The translations under genes and the position numbers were made by a program. Shown here piece by piece: positions 1-8,415 of a DNA stretch of 64,000 nucleotides. The notes below the pieces were generated by a model. The model ran no database searches. It was not told the DNA's origin and saw only the letters and a list, made by a program, of their open reading frames with translations. The stretch is from Rhizobacter sp. AJA081-3 (GTDB taxonomy: Bacteria > Pseudomonadota > Gammaproteobacteria > Burkholderiales > Burkholderiaceae_C), in the NCBI RefSeq assembly GCF_017795745.1, contig NZ_CP059067.1, forward strand, positions 4,836,001 to 4,900,000, read 5' to 3'. How positions within the stretch are numbered: position 1 is the first letter of the stretch; every line of letters starts with the position of its first letter.

Positions 1-408
1 CCGCTCGCCGTAGCGCAGCCCGGCCATCAGCGTCATCGCGCAGCCCTGCGAGAAGCCGGCCAGCACGATGCGGTTCGCCGCCACGCCTCGTTCGCGCTCG
101 CGATCGAGCAGCGCGGTGATGGCCGCGCACGATTCGCGCAGGCCGGCTTCGTCTTCGCTGCGCTGCAGGTCGGTGCCGAGGATGTCGTACCAGGCGCGCA
201 TGCGGTAGCCGCCGTTGATCGTCACCGGGCGCACCGGCGCGTTCGGGAAGATGAAGCGCACCGGGCCGACGGCGTCGAGGTCGAGCTCCTCGCAGATCGG
301 CACGAAGTCGTTGCCGTCGGCGCCCAGGCCGTGCAGCACGATGATGCTGGCGGCGGGGTTCGGGCCGGTCTCGCCTTCGAGGGTTTCGAGAAGTGGGGTG
401 GCGCTCAT
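1..408 (-). CDS. Carboxylesterase/phospholipase family hydrolase (3' end cut by window)
   Basis: The minus strand reads from ATG at 408 to the window edge, giving the first 136 residues. The start MSATPLLETLEGE is followed by the oxyanion-region motif LHGLGADGNDFVP and, near residue 117, the nucleophile elbow GFSQG. This order is typical of the bacterial carboxylesterase 2 / lysophospholipase-like alpha/beta hydrolases of about 220 residues, which cleave short acyl esters in the cytoplasm. The catalytic Asp and His would lie beyond base 1 and cannot be seen. It is divergent from the kinase at 453, with a gap of about 45 bases. Family assignment is firm; the substrate is unknown. Confidence 0.85.
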   Translation of the reverse strand, partial: MSATPLLETLEGETGPNPAASIIVLHGLGADGNDFVPICEELDLDAVGPVRFIFPNAPVRPVTINGGYRMRAWYDILGTDLQRSEDEAGLRESCAAITALLDRERERGVAANRIVLAGFSQGCAMTLMAGLRYGER

Positions 409-452
409 GATCGACGGGTCGGTGGCGGGAGATGCCATTCTGAGGCCCTACA

Positions 453-1097
453 GTGCGGGCTGTGAGCCATCCGATCCCCGCCCCGTTCCTCGCCCGTGTC
501 GACGCGCTTCTTGCCCAGGGCGGGCGCCGCCTGCTCGGCCTCGTCGGCCCGCCCGGCGCCGGCAAGTCCACGCTCGCGCAGGCGCTGCTCGGCGCGTTTC
601 CCGGCGTGGCGCAGGTCGTGCCGATGGACGGCTTCCACCTCGCCAACCTCGAGCTCGCCCGGCTGGGCCGCGCCGGCCGCAAGGGCGCGCCCGACACCTT
701 CGATGCCGCCGGCTACCTGGCCCTGCTGCAGCGGCTGCGAGAGCGGGAGCGCACCGACGAGATCGTCTACGCGCCCGAGTTCCGCCGCGAGATCGAGGAG
801 CCGATCGCCGGCGCCATCGCCGTGCTGCCGGACACGCGGCTGGTGATCACCGAAGGCAACTACCTGCTGCTGGACGACGGCCCCTGGGCCGGCATTGCCC
901 AGCTGCTCGACGACTGCTGGTACGTCGACATCGACCCGGTCTTGCGCACGGACCGGCTCGTCGCCCGCCATCGGCAGTTCGGCCGCAGCGCCGAGCAGGC
1001 GACCGACTGGGTGGCACAGACGGACGAACCCAATGCGCGGCGCATCGAGGCCACGCGCGAACGCGCCCGTGCCGTGTTCCGCTGGAGCGATGAATGA
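453..1097 (+). CDS. P-loop nucleoside/nucleotide kinase family protein (uridine kinase / PRK-like)
   Basis: This is a 214-residue protein with a Walker A motif GPPGAGKST at residues 32-40, followed by the MDGFHL motif near residue 60. That motif is characteristic of the phosphoribulokinase/uridine kinase/pantothenate kinase-like group. TEGNYLLL near residue 134 is the second strand signature of the family. It probably phosphorylates a small sugar or nucleoside, but the substrate cannot be read from sequence. The start is GTG at 453; a second GTG at 462 (MSHPIPAPF) is equally possible. The stop overlaps the ATG of the next gene by 4 bases, so the two are probably translationally coupled. Confidence 0.85.
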   Translation: MRAVSHPIPAPFLARVDALLAQGGRRLLGLVGPPGAGKSTLAQALLGAFPGVAQVVPMDGFHLANLELARLGRAGRKGAPDTFDAAGYLALLQRLRERERTDEIVYAPEFRREIEEPIAGAIAVLPDTRLVITEGNYLLLDDGPWAGIAQLLDDCWYVDIDPVLRTDRLVARHRQFGRSAEQATDWVAQTDEPNARRIEATRERARAVFRWSDE

Positions 1098-1735
1098 GCT
1101 TTCGCCACCGCACCCTCCCCGTGACACCTTTTCAGCAAAATTGTTCGCTGGTCTGGGACGACGAGACGAAGCAGGCCGCCCTGATCGACCCCGGCGGCGA
1201 TATCCCGCTGCTGCTCGCCGCGGTGAAGGAACTCGGCCTGACGCTCGAGCAGCTCTGGCTGACGCACGCGCACATCGACCACGCCGGCGCCACCGGCACG
1301 CTGGCGCGCACGCTCGGCCTGCCGATCATCGGCCCTCACGAGGCCGACCAGTTCTGGATCGACGCGCTGCCGCAGCAGAGCCACATGTTCGGCTTCCCGC
1401 CGGCCGAGGCCTTCAGCCCGACGATCTGGCTGCACGACGGCGACTCGGTGCGCGTGGGCGGCTGCAAGCTGCAGGTGCGCCACTGCCCGGGGCACACGCC
1501 GGGGCACGTGGTGTTCTTCGAGCCGACGACGAAGCACGCCTTCGTCGGCGACGTGCTGTTCGCCGGCAGCATCGGCCGCACTGATTTCCCGCAGGGCGAC
1601 TTCGACACGCTGGTGCGCTCGATCACCACGCGGCTGTGGCCGATGGGCGACGACGTTCGCTTCACGCCCGGCCACGGGCCGCAGAGCAGCTTCGGCCAGG
1701 AGCGGCGCAGCAACCCGTTCGTCGGCGGCACCTGA
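1094..1735 (+). CDS. MBL-fold metallo-hydrolase (glyoxalase II-like, YcbL type)
   Basis: This 213-residue single-domain metallo-beta-lactamase fold protein has the zinc motif THAHIDHAG at residues 57-65. Later metal ligands appear in CPGHTPGHV, in FVGDVLF (bridging Asp), and in the C-terminal FTPGHGPQS. The length and motif order match the short glyoxalase II-like proteins (YcbL group). These hydrolyse thioesters such as S-lactoylglutathione or related substrates, and they lack the C-terminal helical domain of true GloB. It overlaps the upstream kinase in an ATGA junction. The fold is certain; the natural substrate is not. Confidence 0.9.
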   Translation: MSFRHRTLPVTPFQQNCSLVWDDETKQAALIDPGGDIPLLLAAVKELGLTLEQLWLTHAHIDHAGATGTLARTLGLPIIGPHEADQFWIDALPQQSHMFGFPPAEAFSPTIWLHDGDSVRVGGCKLQVRHCPGHTPGHVVFFEPTTKHAFVGDVLFAGSIGRTDFPQGDFDTLVRSITTRLWPMGDDVRFTPGHGPQSSFGQERRSNPFVGGT

Positions 1736-1844
1736 GCGCGGATTCCCGCGCGGCCGGTGAATATTCACCGCCTGCGCGAAGCGCTGTTACCTAAGCTCAC
1801 TTCCAACGGTGCGGGACCCGCTGTGCCGTCGAGGAGGAGCCCCC

Positions 1845-2564
1845 ATGTTCGACCTGCTCTCCCGCGTCGCCGCCAGCGACGCCCCTTCGCCCACCGTGCC
1901 GCCAGCGCACGACCAGCCCTACCGCGGGCCCGAGCGCCGCGGCGCCACGCTGACGCTGTGGCGCTGGCTCTCCGCCGCGCTCGACGAGATCGACTACGGC
2001 ATCGTGCTCGTCGGTGCGAATGGCGCCGCGCACCACGCCAACGAGGCGGCGCTCGCCGAGCTCGACGCCCAGCATCCGCTGGTGCTGCTGCACGGCGAGC
2101 TGCGCGCCCGCCGCAGCGCCGATGCCCAGCAGCTCCATGCGGCGCTGCACGACGCACAGGGCCGAGGACTGCGCCGCCTGCTCACGCTCGGCGACGGCGC
2201 ACAGCAGGTCAGCGTGTCGGTGGTGCCGCTGGGCATGCCGGGCGCGACGCTGGTCATCCTGGGCAAGCGCCAGATGGGCGCCGACCTCGCCGTGCAGGGC
2301 TTCGCGCGGCTGCACCGGCTGACCGGCGGCGAAGCGCGGGTGCTGGCGGCCCTGTGCGCCGGCTCGCGGCCTTCGGAGATCGCGGCGATGCACGGCGTGG
2401 CGCTGAGCACGGTGCGCTCGCAGATCAGCAGCATCCGGCTGAAGACCGGCGCGGCGAGCATCCGCGCGCTGCTCGCGCAGGTGGCGGTGCTGCCGCCGCT
2501 GATGGGCCGGCTGCGCAGCGGTGCCGAACGCCTGCCGCTGTTGCACGACATGGCGCTCGCCTGA
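1845..2564 (+). CDS. LuxR-family helix-turn-helix transcriptional regulator
   Basis: Starting at ATG 1845, the protein has 239 residues. This start is preceded by a good Shine-Dalgarno GAGGAGGAG at 1831-1839, so an upstream GTG at 1809 is less likely. The N-terminal 150 residues look like a degenerate PAS-type sensor (ALDEIDYGIVLVGANG). The C-terminal section carries a LuxR-type HTH: LTGGEARVLAALCAGSRPSE, then VALSTVRSQISSIRLKTG. It has no receiver-domain aspartate, so it is not a classical response regulator. It sits directly upstream of a Crp-type regulator on the same strand; targets are unknown. Confidence 0.85.
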   Translation: MFDLLSRVAASDAPSPTVPPAHDQPYRGPERRGATLTLWRWLSAALDEIDYGIVLVGANGAAHHANEAALAELDAQHPLVLLHGELRARRSADAQQLHAALHDAQGRGLRRLLTLGDGAQQVSVSVVPLGMPGATLVILGKRQMGADLAVQGFARLHRLTGGEARVLAALCAGSRPSEIAAMHGVALSTVRSQISSIRLKTGAASIRALLAQVAVLPPLMGRLRSGAERLPLLHDMALA

Positions 2565-2653
2565 GCGCACCTGGCAGCGCGCAGCCCCAGCCGCCGCGGC
2601 CGCTACGATTGCGCCTGCGGTCGGCGGGCCATCACGGGCCCGGGCCGCGCCGC

Positions 2654-3301
2654 GTGCCCAACCTCGCCGAATCCGCCCTGTTCGACCGGCTCCCCGACTC
2701 GCTGCGCGCTCTGGCGCAACGCGGCGAGGTCAAGCGCTTCCGCAAGCACCAGCGGCTGATCGAGGAAGGCACCTTCGGCGACACGCTGTACATCATCCTG
2801 GCCGGCCGGCTGCGTGCCTCTTCCGCCGACGACCGCGGGCGCGAGATCGTCTATGGCATCTACGGCCCGGGCGAGTACCTCGGCGAGATGAGCCTGGACG
2901 GCGGGCCGCGCTCGGCATCGGTGGTGGCGCAGGAGGCCGCGGTGTGCGCGGTGATCACGCGGCACACGCTGCAGGAACACATTGCCGCCCACCCGGCGTT
3001 CGCCTTCGAGCTGCTCGAGCGCGTGATCCACCGCGCCCGCCTGGCCACGCAAAGCGCGCGCAGCATGGCGCTGCTCGATGTCTATGGGCGCGTGGCCCGC
3101 CTGCTCGAAAGCCTGGCCGCGCCGCAGCCCGACGGCAGCGGGCTGATTGCCGAGCACCTGACCCATGCCGAGATCGCCAGTCGCGTCGGCTGTTCGCGGG
3201 AGATGATCAGCCGGCTGATGAAGGACCTGGAGCGCGGCGGCTACGTCACGAACGCAGCGGACGGCGCGCGCATCGTCGCCAGATTGCCGGATCGCTGGTG
3301 A
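2654..3301 (+). CDS. Crp/Fnr-family transcriptional regulator
   Basis: This 215-residue protein starts at GTG 2654 (MPNLAESALFDRLPDS). Residues 10-125 form a cyclic-nucleotide-binding-type beta roll with GTFGDTLYIILAGRL and GEYLGEMSLDGGPRSA. The C-terminal Crp-type winged helix has the recognition helix in IASRVGCSREMISRLMKDLE, close to the Crp/Fnr signature. No N-terminal cysteine cluster is visible, so an Fnr-like iron-sulfur sensor is unlikely. A sequence TACGAT at about 2605 could be the -10 box, giving a short leader. The effector is unknown. It converges on the S8 protease gene with 13 bases between the stops. Confidence 0.9.
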   Translation: MPNLAESALFDRLPDSLRALAQRGEVKRFRKHQRLIEEGTFGDTLYIILAGRLRASSADDRGREIVYGIYGPGEYLGEMSLDGGPRSASVVAQEAAVCAVITRHTLQEHIAAHPAFAFELLERVIHRARLATQSARSMALLDVYGRVARLLESLAAPQPDGSGLIAEHLTHAEIASRVGCSREMISRLMKDLERGGYVTNAADGARIVARLPDRW

Positions 3302-3314
3302 ACGCGCCGGGCAC

Positions 3315-5282
3315 TCACGCCGGATCGCCCCGCCGGCGACGCCAGCGCTCCCGCTGTTGCGGTGCCAGCGGCACCGCCGGCACCGGATGGCCCTGGAAGT
3401 CCTCGATGGTGCGGGTCGGCAGCACCACCGTGCGCGACTTGTCGACGATGTAGCGCGTCAGTTGCGGGGCCGCCATGCTCGTGCCGCTGAGGGCAACACA
3501 CGAGCCGCTGGCCGTGCCTGCCGCCAGCACGCCCTTGAGCACCGGGGAATCCTCGGTGACGGCCAGCACACGCCAGCGCGATGGCTCGCTCGCCTGCAAT
3601 GGCACCGACGAGTAGCGCGCCGCCGTGGCACCACCTTCGCGGTCGGTGAGCGCGCCGCCAGCCACGTGGACCCTGTCGCCGCTGGCCAGGCCGTTCAGCG
3701 TGCCGACGCGGCGCACGTAGGCAGCGTCGGAGTCGAGCACCTCCACCGCGCCGCGCGCATCGAAACGCCGGTAGTCTTCGTCGTTCAGGTAGGACTGGCG
3801 CCCCAGCGTCGGCCGCCCGAGCGGCGCATCGTCTCGCTGGACGAAGGCATTGCATTCGAGCGCGGTGGTGCCGGCGTTGTGCAGAGTCACCCGCCAGGCG
3901 CCGCTGGGGGCCGCCACCGTCCACTCGCCCGTGCACTGCGTCGGCGCCACGGCGAGCAGCCCCATGCCCTTGCGGCCGTTGGCCACCTGCTGCTGCAGGC
4001 TGAGCATGGCCACGGCCTGCCCCTTCTCGCCCGGCACCGCGACCGGCTGGCCGTGCGGCACCTCGATCGGCTGCCCGCCGGGCGGCGTGACCGTCAGGCG
4101 GATGCCGCCGATGTCGCCGACGCCATTCGCGCCGGCGGGATCGGTGAACCAGAGCTCCAGGAAGCTCGGCGTGCCGTCGCCTGGCTGGATCTGCCAGTTC
4201 AAGGTCATGGCGCTGCCCGGCGGCAGGTCGATCCAGGCGTGGCAGCGCAGTTGGTAGCTGTTGCCCGCGGCCAGCACCACGTCGCAATCGCTGCGCAGGC
4301 CGATCAGTTCGTCCAGCGCCTGCTCGAAGATGGAGCTGCCGTCGTGCGGCCCGGCGATGTTGCCGATGCTCAGGTTGATGACCACGGGGCAGCGCTCGCC
4401 GGGCGACACGGCGGCATCGGCCGTGGCCAGCACGAAGCGGATGGCATCGAGCATGAAGGCCGTCGACGAGGCACAGGAAGTGTCGGCAATCGAGCCGCCG
4501 GGCAGTTGCACGGCCACGATCGGCGGCGCTGCGGGATCGCGCGGGTCGGCGCCACAGGCGAGATCCATGACATGGGTGCCGTGCGTGACGCGATGGCGCA
4601 CTTCCGTGTAGCCCATGCCGGCGTAGAGCAGGGCCTCGTCGGCCGGTCCGGCGGCGGCGGGCAGCGCCGCGAAGCGCGCTTTCAGGTCCGCCTGACCGAA
4701 CACCCGACCATGGACCCACGGGCTCGAGGGATCGGCACGCTGGTGCTGGTCCCAGAAGGCCAGCAGCCGCGTGGCGTGGCGGCCGTTGGCGAACGACCGG
4801 AAGCGCTCGTTGGCGATCGCCAGGCCATCGTCGACGATGCCCACGACCACACCCGCCGCAGCCCCGCCCTGCGACTGCGCCACCGGCGGCGCAGCATCGG
4901 GGTCGGGCAGATCCGACGCGACGAAGCCGATCTCGAAGCGCTGGATCTTCGACAGCAATTCGCCCCCAGGCACGGCCCCGCCCTCGCCGGCGAGCGACGC
5001 GAGAAAGCGCGGCGAACAAGCTGCGGTGCAGTACCGTGATCGCTCCAGCCCCTGCGGAGGATTCACGTACTGAGCAGGCACGCGAAGGTCGTCTCGCGCC
5101 GACTGCCGGGCGGCCAAGGCGAACTCGCTGGCCGAGGTGGTTTCCGACAGCTCGAGCAGCAGCCAGTGCCACTCTCCCCGCGCCCCCGGGAGCAGGGCGT
5201 CGCGGAAGTTCGTCGCCCGGGCCCAGGGCAGATAGGCATCGGCCAGCGGCAGCACCGCGGCGCCGGCAATGTTCGCCGCCAT
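3315..5282 (-). CDS. S8 (subtilisin-like) serine peptidase
   Basis: In this 655-residue protein the S8 triad is readable. Asp is in GIVDDG (D151), His in THGTHVMD (H234), and Ser in LSGTSMAAP (about S602), with the oxyanion Asn probably in VLAAGNSY near 325. The wide spacing between His and Ser reflects a large insert (about 330-590) rich in beta-strand patterns. There is no obvious N-terminal signal peptide or pro-domain; residues 1-140 are an unrecognised extension. The ATG is one base from the stop of the PAP2 gene, which suggests coupled translation. Protease activity is well supported; targets and location are unknown. An intracellular role is possible given the missing signal. Confidence 0.9.
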   Translation of the reverse strand: MAANIAGAAVLPLADAYLPWARATNFRDALLPGARGEWHWLLLELSETTSASEFALAARQSARDDLRVPAQYVNPPQGLERSRYCTAACSPRFLASLAGEGGAVPGGELLSKIQRFEIGFVASDLPDPDAAPPVAQSQGGAAAGVVVGIVDDGLAIANERFRSFANGRHATRLLAFWDQHQRADPSSPWVHGRVFGQADLKARFAALPAAAGPADEALLYAGMGYTEVRHRVTHGTHVMDLACGADPRDPAAPPIVAVQLPGGSIADTSCASSTAFMLDAIRFVLATADAAVSPGERCPVVINLSIGNIAGPHDGSSIFEQALDELIGLRSDCDVVLAAGNSYQLRCHAWIDLPPGSAMTLNWQIQPGDGTPSFLELWFTDPAGANGVGDIGGIRLTVTPPGGQPIEVPHGQPVAVPGEKGQAVAMLSLQQQVANGRKGMGLLAVAPTQCTGEWTVAAPSGAWRVTLHNAGTTALECNAFVQRDDAPLGRPTLGRQSYLNDEDYRRFDARGAVEVLDSDAAYVRRVGTLNGLASGDRVHVAGGALTDREGGATAARYSSVPLQASEPSRWRVLAVTEDSPVLKGVLAAGTASGSCVALSGTSMAAPQLTRYIVDKSRTVVLPTRTIEDFQGHPVPAVPLAPQQRERWRRRRGDPA

Positions 5283-5283
5283 T

Positions 5284-6474
5284 TCAGCGCCACTCGGCCG
5301 AGGCGTGCAGCCACAGCCAGGACATCGCCTTGGAGGGAACGGGCGTGTGCGCAGCGCCCAGCTTGAGGCCTTCTCCGTCCCGATCCACCTGGTTGCTGTC
5401 GCTGCCGCTCACCGGAGCCTGGAAGTCCTTCAGCAGATAGGCCTCGGCATCGAACTCCCTGGCCGTGTGGCTGCTGAAGGGCGGCAGGTGCCCCGAGGAA
5501 CCCAGTGCCAGGTCGGCGCAGCGGCCGACGATGTACTCCGCCAGGCAGGTGCCGAGCACCTGGCCCGCCCGGCTGTCGACGGGGTAGTGGACGCCGGCGA
5601 TGGTGCGGTTGACGGCGATGCGCGCAGCCTGCCGCAACAGCATCGCGCCCAGGCCGTCGCCCTGGTCGTCGACGCCGCGCAGCGCCATCAACACCCGGGC
5701 CGCGCAATGCGCTTCGGTCGAGTGCCCGCTCGGAAAGGAGCTGTGCCCGGGCGTCAGGATCATCGGCTGCACCTTGGGCGAGAGCTCGACCGGCCGGGCC
5801 AGCGCCAGCGCATGCTTGAAGCGCAGCTCGACCGCGATGGCGAAGCGAACCGCCGCGCCGAGCAGTTCCATCGTCCAGCGGTGGCGGTCCGGGCGCAACC
5901 CGGCGATGGCGGCCCAGTAGGTCATCAACTGCGGGATCTGCGACTGGATCTCGACCTGCCGGTCGCTGCGCAGGTCGGCATAGTCGAGCACGAACTGCAG
6001 CTGCTGGCGCATGCCGTCGGAATCCTCCGCGACAGGCCGCAGCAATCGCACCAGCGGCCGCGGGACGTCCTTCGCGTCGCGGCACGACAGTTCGAGGCCT
6101 CGGTTGCCGGCGACGGCGAATTGCAGCGGCGCGAGCAGTTCGACATCGAACACCGTGCCGCGCACCCAGGCCTCCCAGTGCGCCAGTGGCTCGACGGCAT
6201 CGACGCTCGCGCGCAGGCCGGCCAACGGCGCGGGCGTGAGCGTGGCATCCAGCGTGCTGCCGACGATGCCGTCTCGGTTGCCGAGGGCACCCCCCACATC
6301 GAGAGGGCTGTCACCTGCGGCGCCGCCAGCCCCGCCAGCCCCGCCAGCCCCGCCAGCTCCGCCTGCGCCACCGGCTCCGCCCGCGCCGCCGGCGCCCCCC
6401 GCCCCTCCGGCACCGCCCAGCCCCCGCGCGCCGCCGAACACGCTCTCGAACACGAACTGCCTCGACTTGAACAT
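5284..6474 (-). CDS. PAP2 / vanadium haloperoxidase-like phosphatase with N-terminal Gly-Gly-Ala tract
   Basis: This is a 396-residue protein. The C-terminal half carries PAP2-superfamily motifs: a lysine-containing first motif around SPKVQPMILTPG, FPSGHSTEAHC (PSGH at 248-251), and VNRTIAGVHYPVDS (His near 296). Together these form the phosphate/vanadate pocket. The lack of several hydrophobic membrane helices favours the soluble haloperoxidase-like branch over lipid phosphatases. Residues 1-18 (MFKSRQFVFESVFGGARG) are followed by about eleven GGA triplets (20-53). No classical signal peptide is seen. It lies 52 bases downstream of the cyclase gene and one base before the S8 protease, so the three probably form one operon. 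Confidence 0.85.
   Translation of the reverse strand: MFKSRQFVFESVFGGARGLGGAGGAGGAGGAGGAGGAGGAGGAGGAGGAGGAAGDSPLDVGGALGNRDGIVGSTLDATLTPAPLAGLRASVDAVEPLAHWEAWVRGTVFDVELLAPLQFAVAGNRGLELSCRDAKDVPRPLVRLLRPVAEDSDGMRQQLQFVLDYADLRSDRQVEIQSQIPQLMTYWAAIAGLRPDRHRWTMELLGAAVRFAIAVELRFKHALALARPVELSPKVQPMILTPGHSSFPSGHSTEAHCAARVLMALRGVDDQGDGLGAMLLRQAARIAVNRTIAGVHYPVDSRAGQVLGTCLAEYIVGRCADLALGSSGHLPPFSSHTAREFDAEAYLLKDFQAPVSGSDSNQVDRDGEGLKLGAAHTPVPSKAMSWLWLHASAEWR
6316..6417 (-). repeat. 9-bp in-frame tandem repeat encoding (Gly-Gly-Ala)n
   Basis: About eleven 9-bp units, read GGC-GGN-GCN on the minus strand, lie inside the PAP2 gene and code for residues 20-53. The units are near-identical at one end (repeated gccccgcca on the plus strand) and diverge towards the other. 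Such tracts are prone to length change by slippage in steps of three residues. The product would be a flexible or collagen-like linker. Confidence 0.9.
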
Positions 6475-6526
6475 GCTTCCCCCTGTGTGCTTGTATGCCG
6501 GGCGGCCCCGGCGCCGCGCGCTGCCG

Positions 6527-8314
6527 CTAAGAGGCGGGAACGCCGGCCGCCGCCAACGAGTCCGACCACAGCTTGCCGGTCGCGAAGCCGCTGCTCGGCG
6601 AGCGATCCAGATACCCGCTGATCGTCAGCTGCGGCTCCAGCACCATCAGCGCACGCACCGTTTCGCGCGCTTCGTCCAGGCGCCCCAGCTGGACCTGGGC
6701 GATGGCCATCGCGCGCAGCGTGGAGGTGTGCGTGCGGTGCAGCTTGAGGGAGCGCTTCGCGTGTTCGATGGTGCGCTCGTACTGGCCGTCGGCGAGGGCC
6801 GCGGTGGCCGTGAGCGACTCGAAGAAATAGCGCATCGGATCCAGCGGCGACAGCGCGAGCGCGCGCTCGGCGGCGTGCACCGCGGGCCCGCCCTCGCCCT
6901 TGAACGCATGCAGCGTGCCGCTGAAGAGCCACGCCAGCGGCTCGCTCGGGTTCTCGGCCAGCGCAAGCTCGTAGCGTTGTGCCGCGCCGTCCAGGTCCTT
7001 CATCAGGTTGCAGTGCACGAAGCCGTCGATCGCCAGCGACAGCGACGAGGCGGGATCGATGTCCAGCGCGCGCCGCGTGCAATCGAGCGCGAGGCTGGTG
7101 TCGCGCCGCATGTCCGTCGACCAGCCCTGCTGGACGCGCATCACGTGCCACTTGGCCAGCCAGGCGTGCGGCGCGGCATGCCGGCGGTCGCGGTCGACGA
7201 GGTGCTCGAGCATCTCCCGCGCACGATCGAAATCGTGCCAGGCCGTCCCGTGCAGCAGGTTCACCGCCGCCATCAGCAGGCAGTAGCTCTCCAGCGTGGC
7301 GAGCGGTTCGCGGCGTGCGCGCTCGACCTGGCGCCGGGCCAGGGCCGAGCAGACGCGGTGGGTGAGGTCGTGCACCATCGGGTCGTCGCCGCTGAACACC
7401 CCGGGCACGCTGCCGCGAACCTCCCCGGCCCAGACCACCTTGGCGCTCGTCGCCTCGGTCAGCTCGACGACCAGGCGCAGCCGCTCGTTGACGATGTGCA
7501 TCGTGCCGGCCAGCACGTAGTCGGCGCGCAGGTGCGTGCGGATGCTCGGCAGGGCACCGGCGCGCCCGCGGAACACGCTGGTCGACAGGCGCGAGACGAC
7601 CGTCAGTTCCGGGCTGCGGGACAGCGACGCGATCAGTTCGTCGGCGACGGCATCGCCGAGCAGCTGCTGCATCGCGTCCTGGTTCGGAGCATCGAACGGC
7701 ACCACGGCGATGGCGGGGCGCAGCGCGTTGGCGATCATGGGCGGCATCCACGCGGCTTCTGCAGGTGGCGGGCTCAGGCGGTGTGCGCGGACGGGTTCGT
7801 CGATGTGCTTGAGGTAGCACTCGCCGAGGTCTTCCACTTCGGCGTCGAGCCCCGGCACGAGCCGGTCGCGCACCTCGCCCGACACGACGATGCCCCCGGG
7901 CTCGGCCAGCTGCAGCAGGCGCGCCGCGAGATTGACGCCTGCGCCATACAGGTCGTGCTCATCGACGATGACGTCCGTCACGTGGGCGCTCGCCCGCAGC
8001 CGCATCGCCGAGGGCGACGCAGCGGGCGGTGAATGGGCCGCGAGGGTGGTGAACATGTCCAGCGTGCAGCGGATGGCGGGGGGGACGCTTTCGAACTCCA
8101 GCATCAAACCGTCGCCCATGCGCTTGACCAGCCGGCCGCCGTGCTCGGGCAGCAATCGGGTCACGACCTCGTGAACGAAGGCCTGCCAGCGCCGCACCGT
8201 GCCTTCTTCGTCGTGTGCGATCAGCCTGACGGACTCGACCAGGTCGACCACCACGACCGTGCGGGTCATGCGGCGAAGCAGGGGCCATGAAGGATCGGGT
8301 TGATTGGCCGTCAT
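6527..8314 (-). CDS. Class III adenylate/guanylate cyclase with TolB-like and TPR-like C-terminal regions
   Basis: This is a 595-residue protein. Residues 15-190 are a class III cyclase catalytic domain. Metal aspartates are visible in VVVDLVESVRL (D24) and KRMGDGLMLEF (D68), with the transition-state region GAGVNLAARLLQLAEPGG around 140. Residues 210-330 resemble the TolB-N-like module often found after such domains (AIAVVPFDAPNQD). From about 370 to the end, helical repeats read as TPR-like. There are no membrane helices, so it should be cytoplasmic. It probably makes cAMP; the base specificity cannot be fixed from sequence. It is the first gene of the cyclase-PAP2-S8 set and lies 101 bases after the M48 gene. 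Confidence 0.88.
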   Translation of the reverse strand: MTANQPDPSWPLLRRMTRTVVVVDLVESVRLIAHDEEGTVRRWQAFVHEVVTRLLPEHGGRLVKRMGDGLMLEFESVPPAIRCTLDMFTTLAAHSPPAASPSAMRLRASAHVTDVIVDEHDLYGAGVNLAARLLQLAEPGGIVVSGEVRDRLVPGLDAEVEDLGECYLKHIDEPVRAHRLSPPPAEAAWMPPMIANALRPAIAVVPFDAPNQDAMQQLLGDAVADELIASLSRSPELTVVSRLSTSVFRGRAGALPSIRTHLRADYVLAGTMHIVNERLRLVVELTEATSAKVVWAGEVRGSVPGVFSGDDPMVHDLTHRVCSALARRQVERARREPLATLESYCLLMAAVNLLHGTAWHDFDRAREMLEHLVDRDRRHAAPHAWLAKWHVMRVQQGWSTDMRRDTSLALDCTRRALDIDPASSLSLAIDGFVHCNLMKDLDGAAQRYELALAENPSEPLAWLFSGTLHAFKGEGGPAVHAAERALALSPLDPMRYFFESLTATAALADGQYERTIEHAKRSLKLHRTHTSTLRAMAIAQVQLGRLDEARETVRALMVLEPQLTISGYLDRSPSSGFATGKLWSDSLAAAGVPAS

Positions 8315-8415
8315 CTTGTCGCTTCGTCCCTGAACGCGTCATCCGCATTCTGGAGGAGAAGCCCCGACCCAACCAGACCCATCGCGCGGCGCCGCAGCCG
8401 CTGCGCAGGCGCTCC

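Noticed and set aside
1757-2653. Long in-frame extension upstream of the Crp-type regulator
   Set aside because: It runs in another frame over the LuxR-type gene, which has its own good start and HTH. The extension is Arg/Ala/Pro noise.
6316-6417. Short tandem repeats as a possible CRISPR or intergenic repeat
   Set aside because: The units are 9 bp with no spacers, lie in frame inside the PAP2 gene and encode Gly-Gly-Ala.
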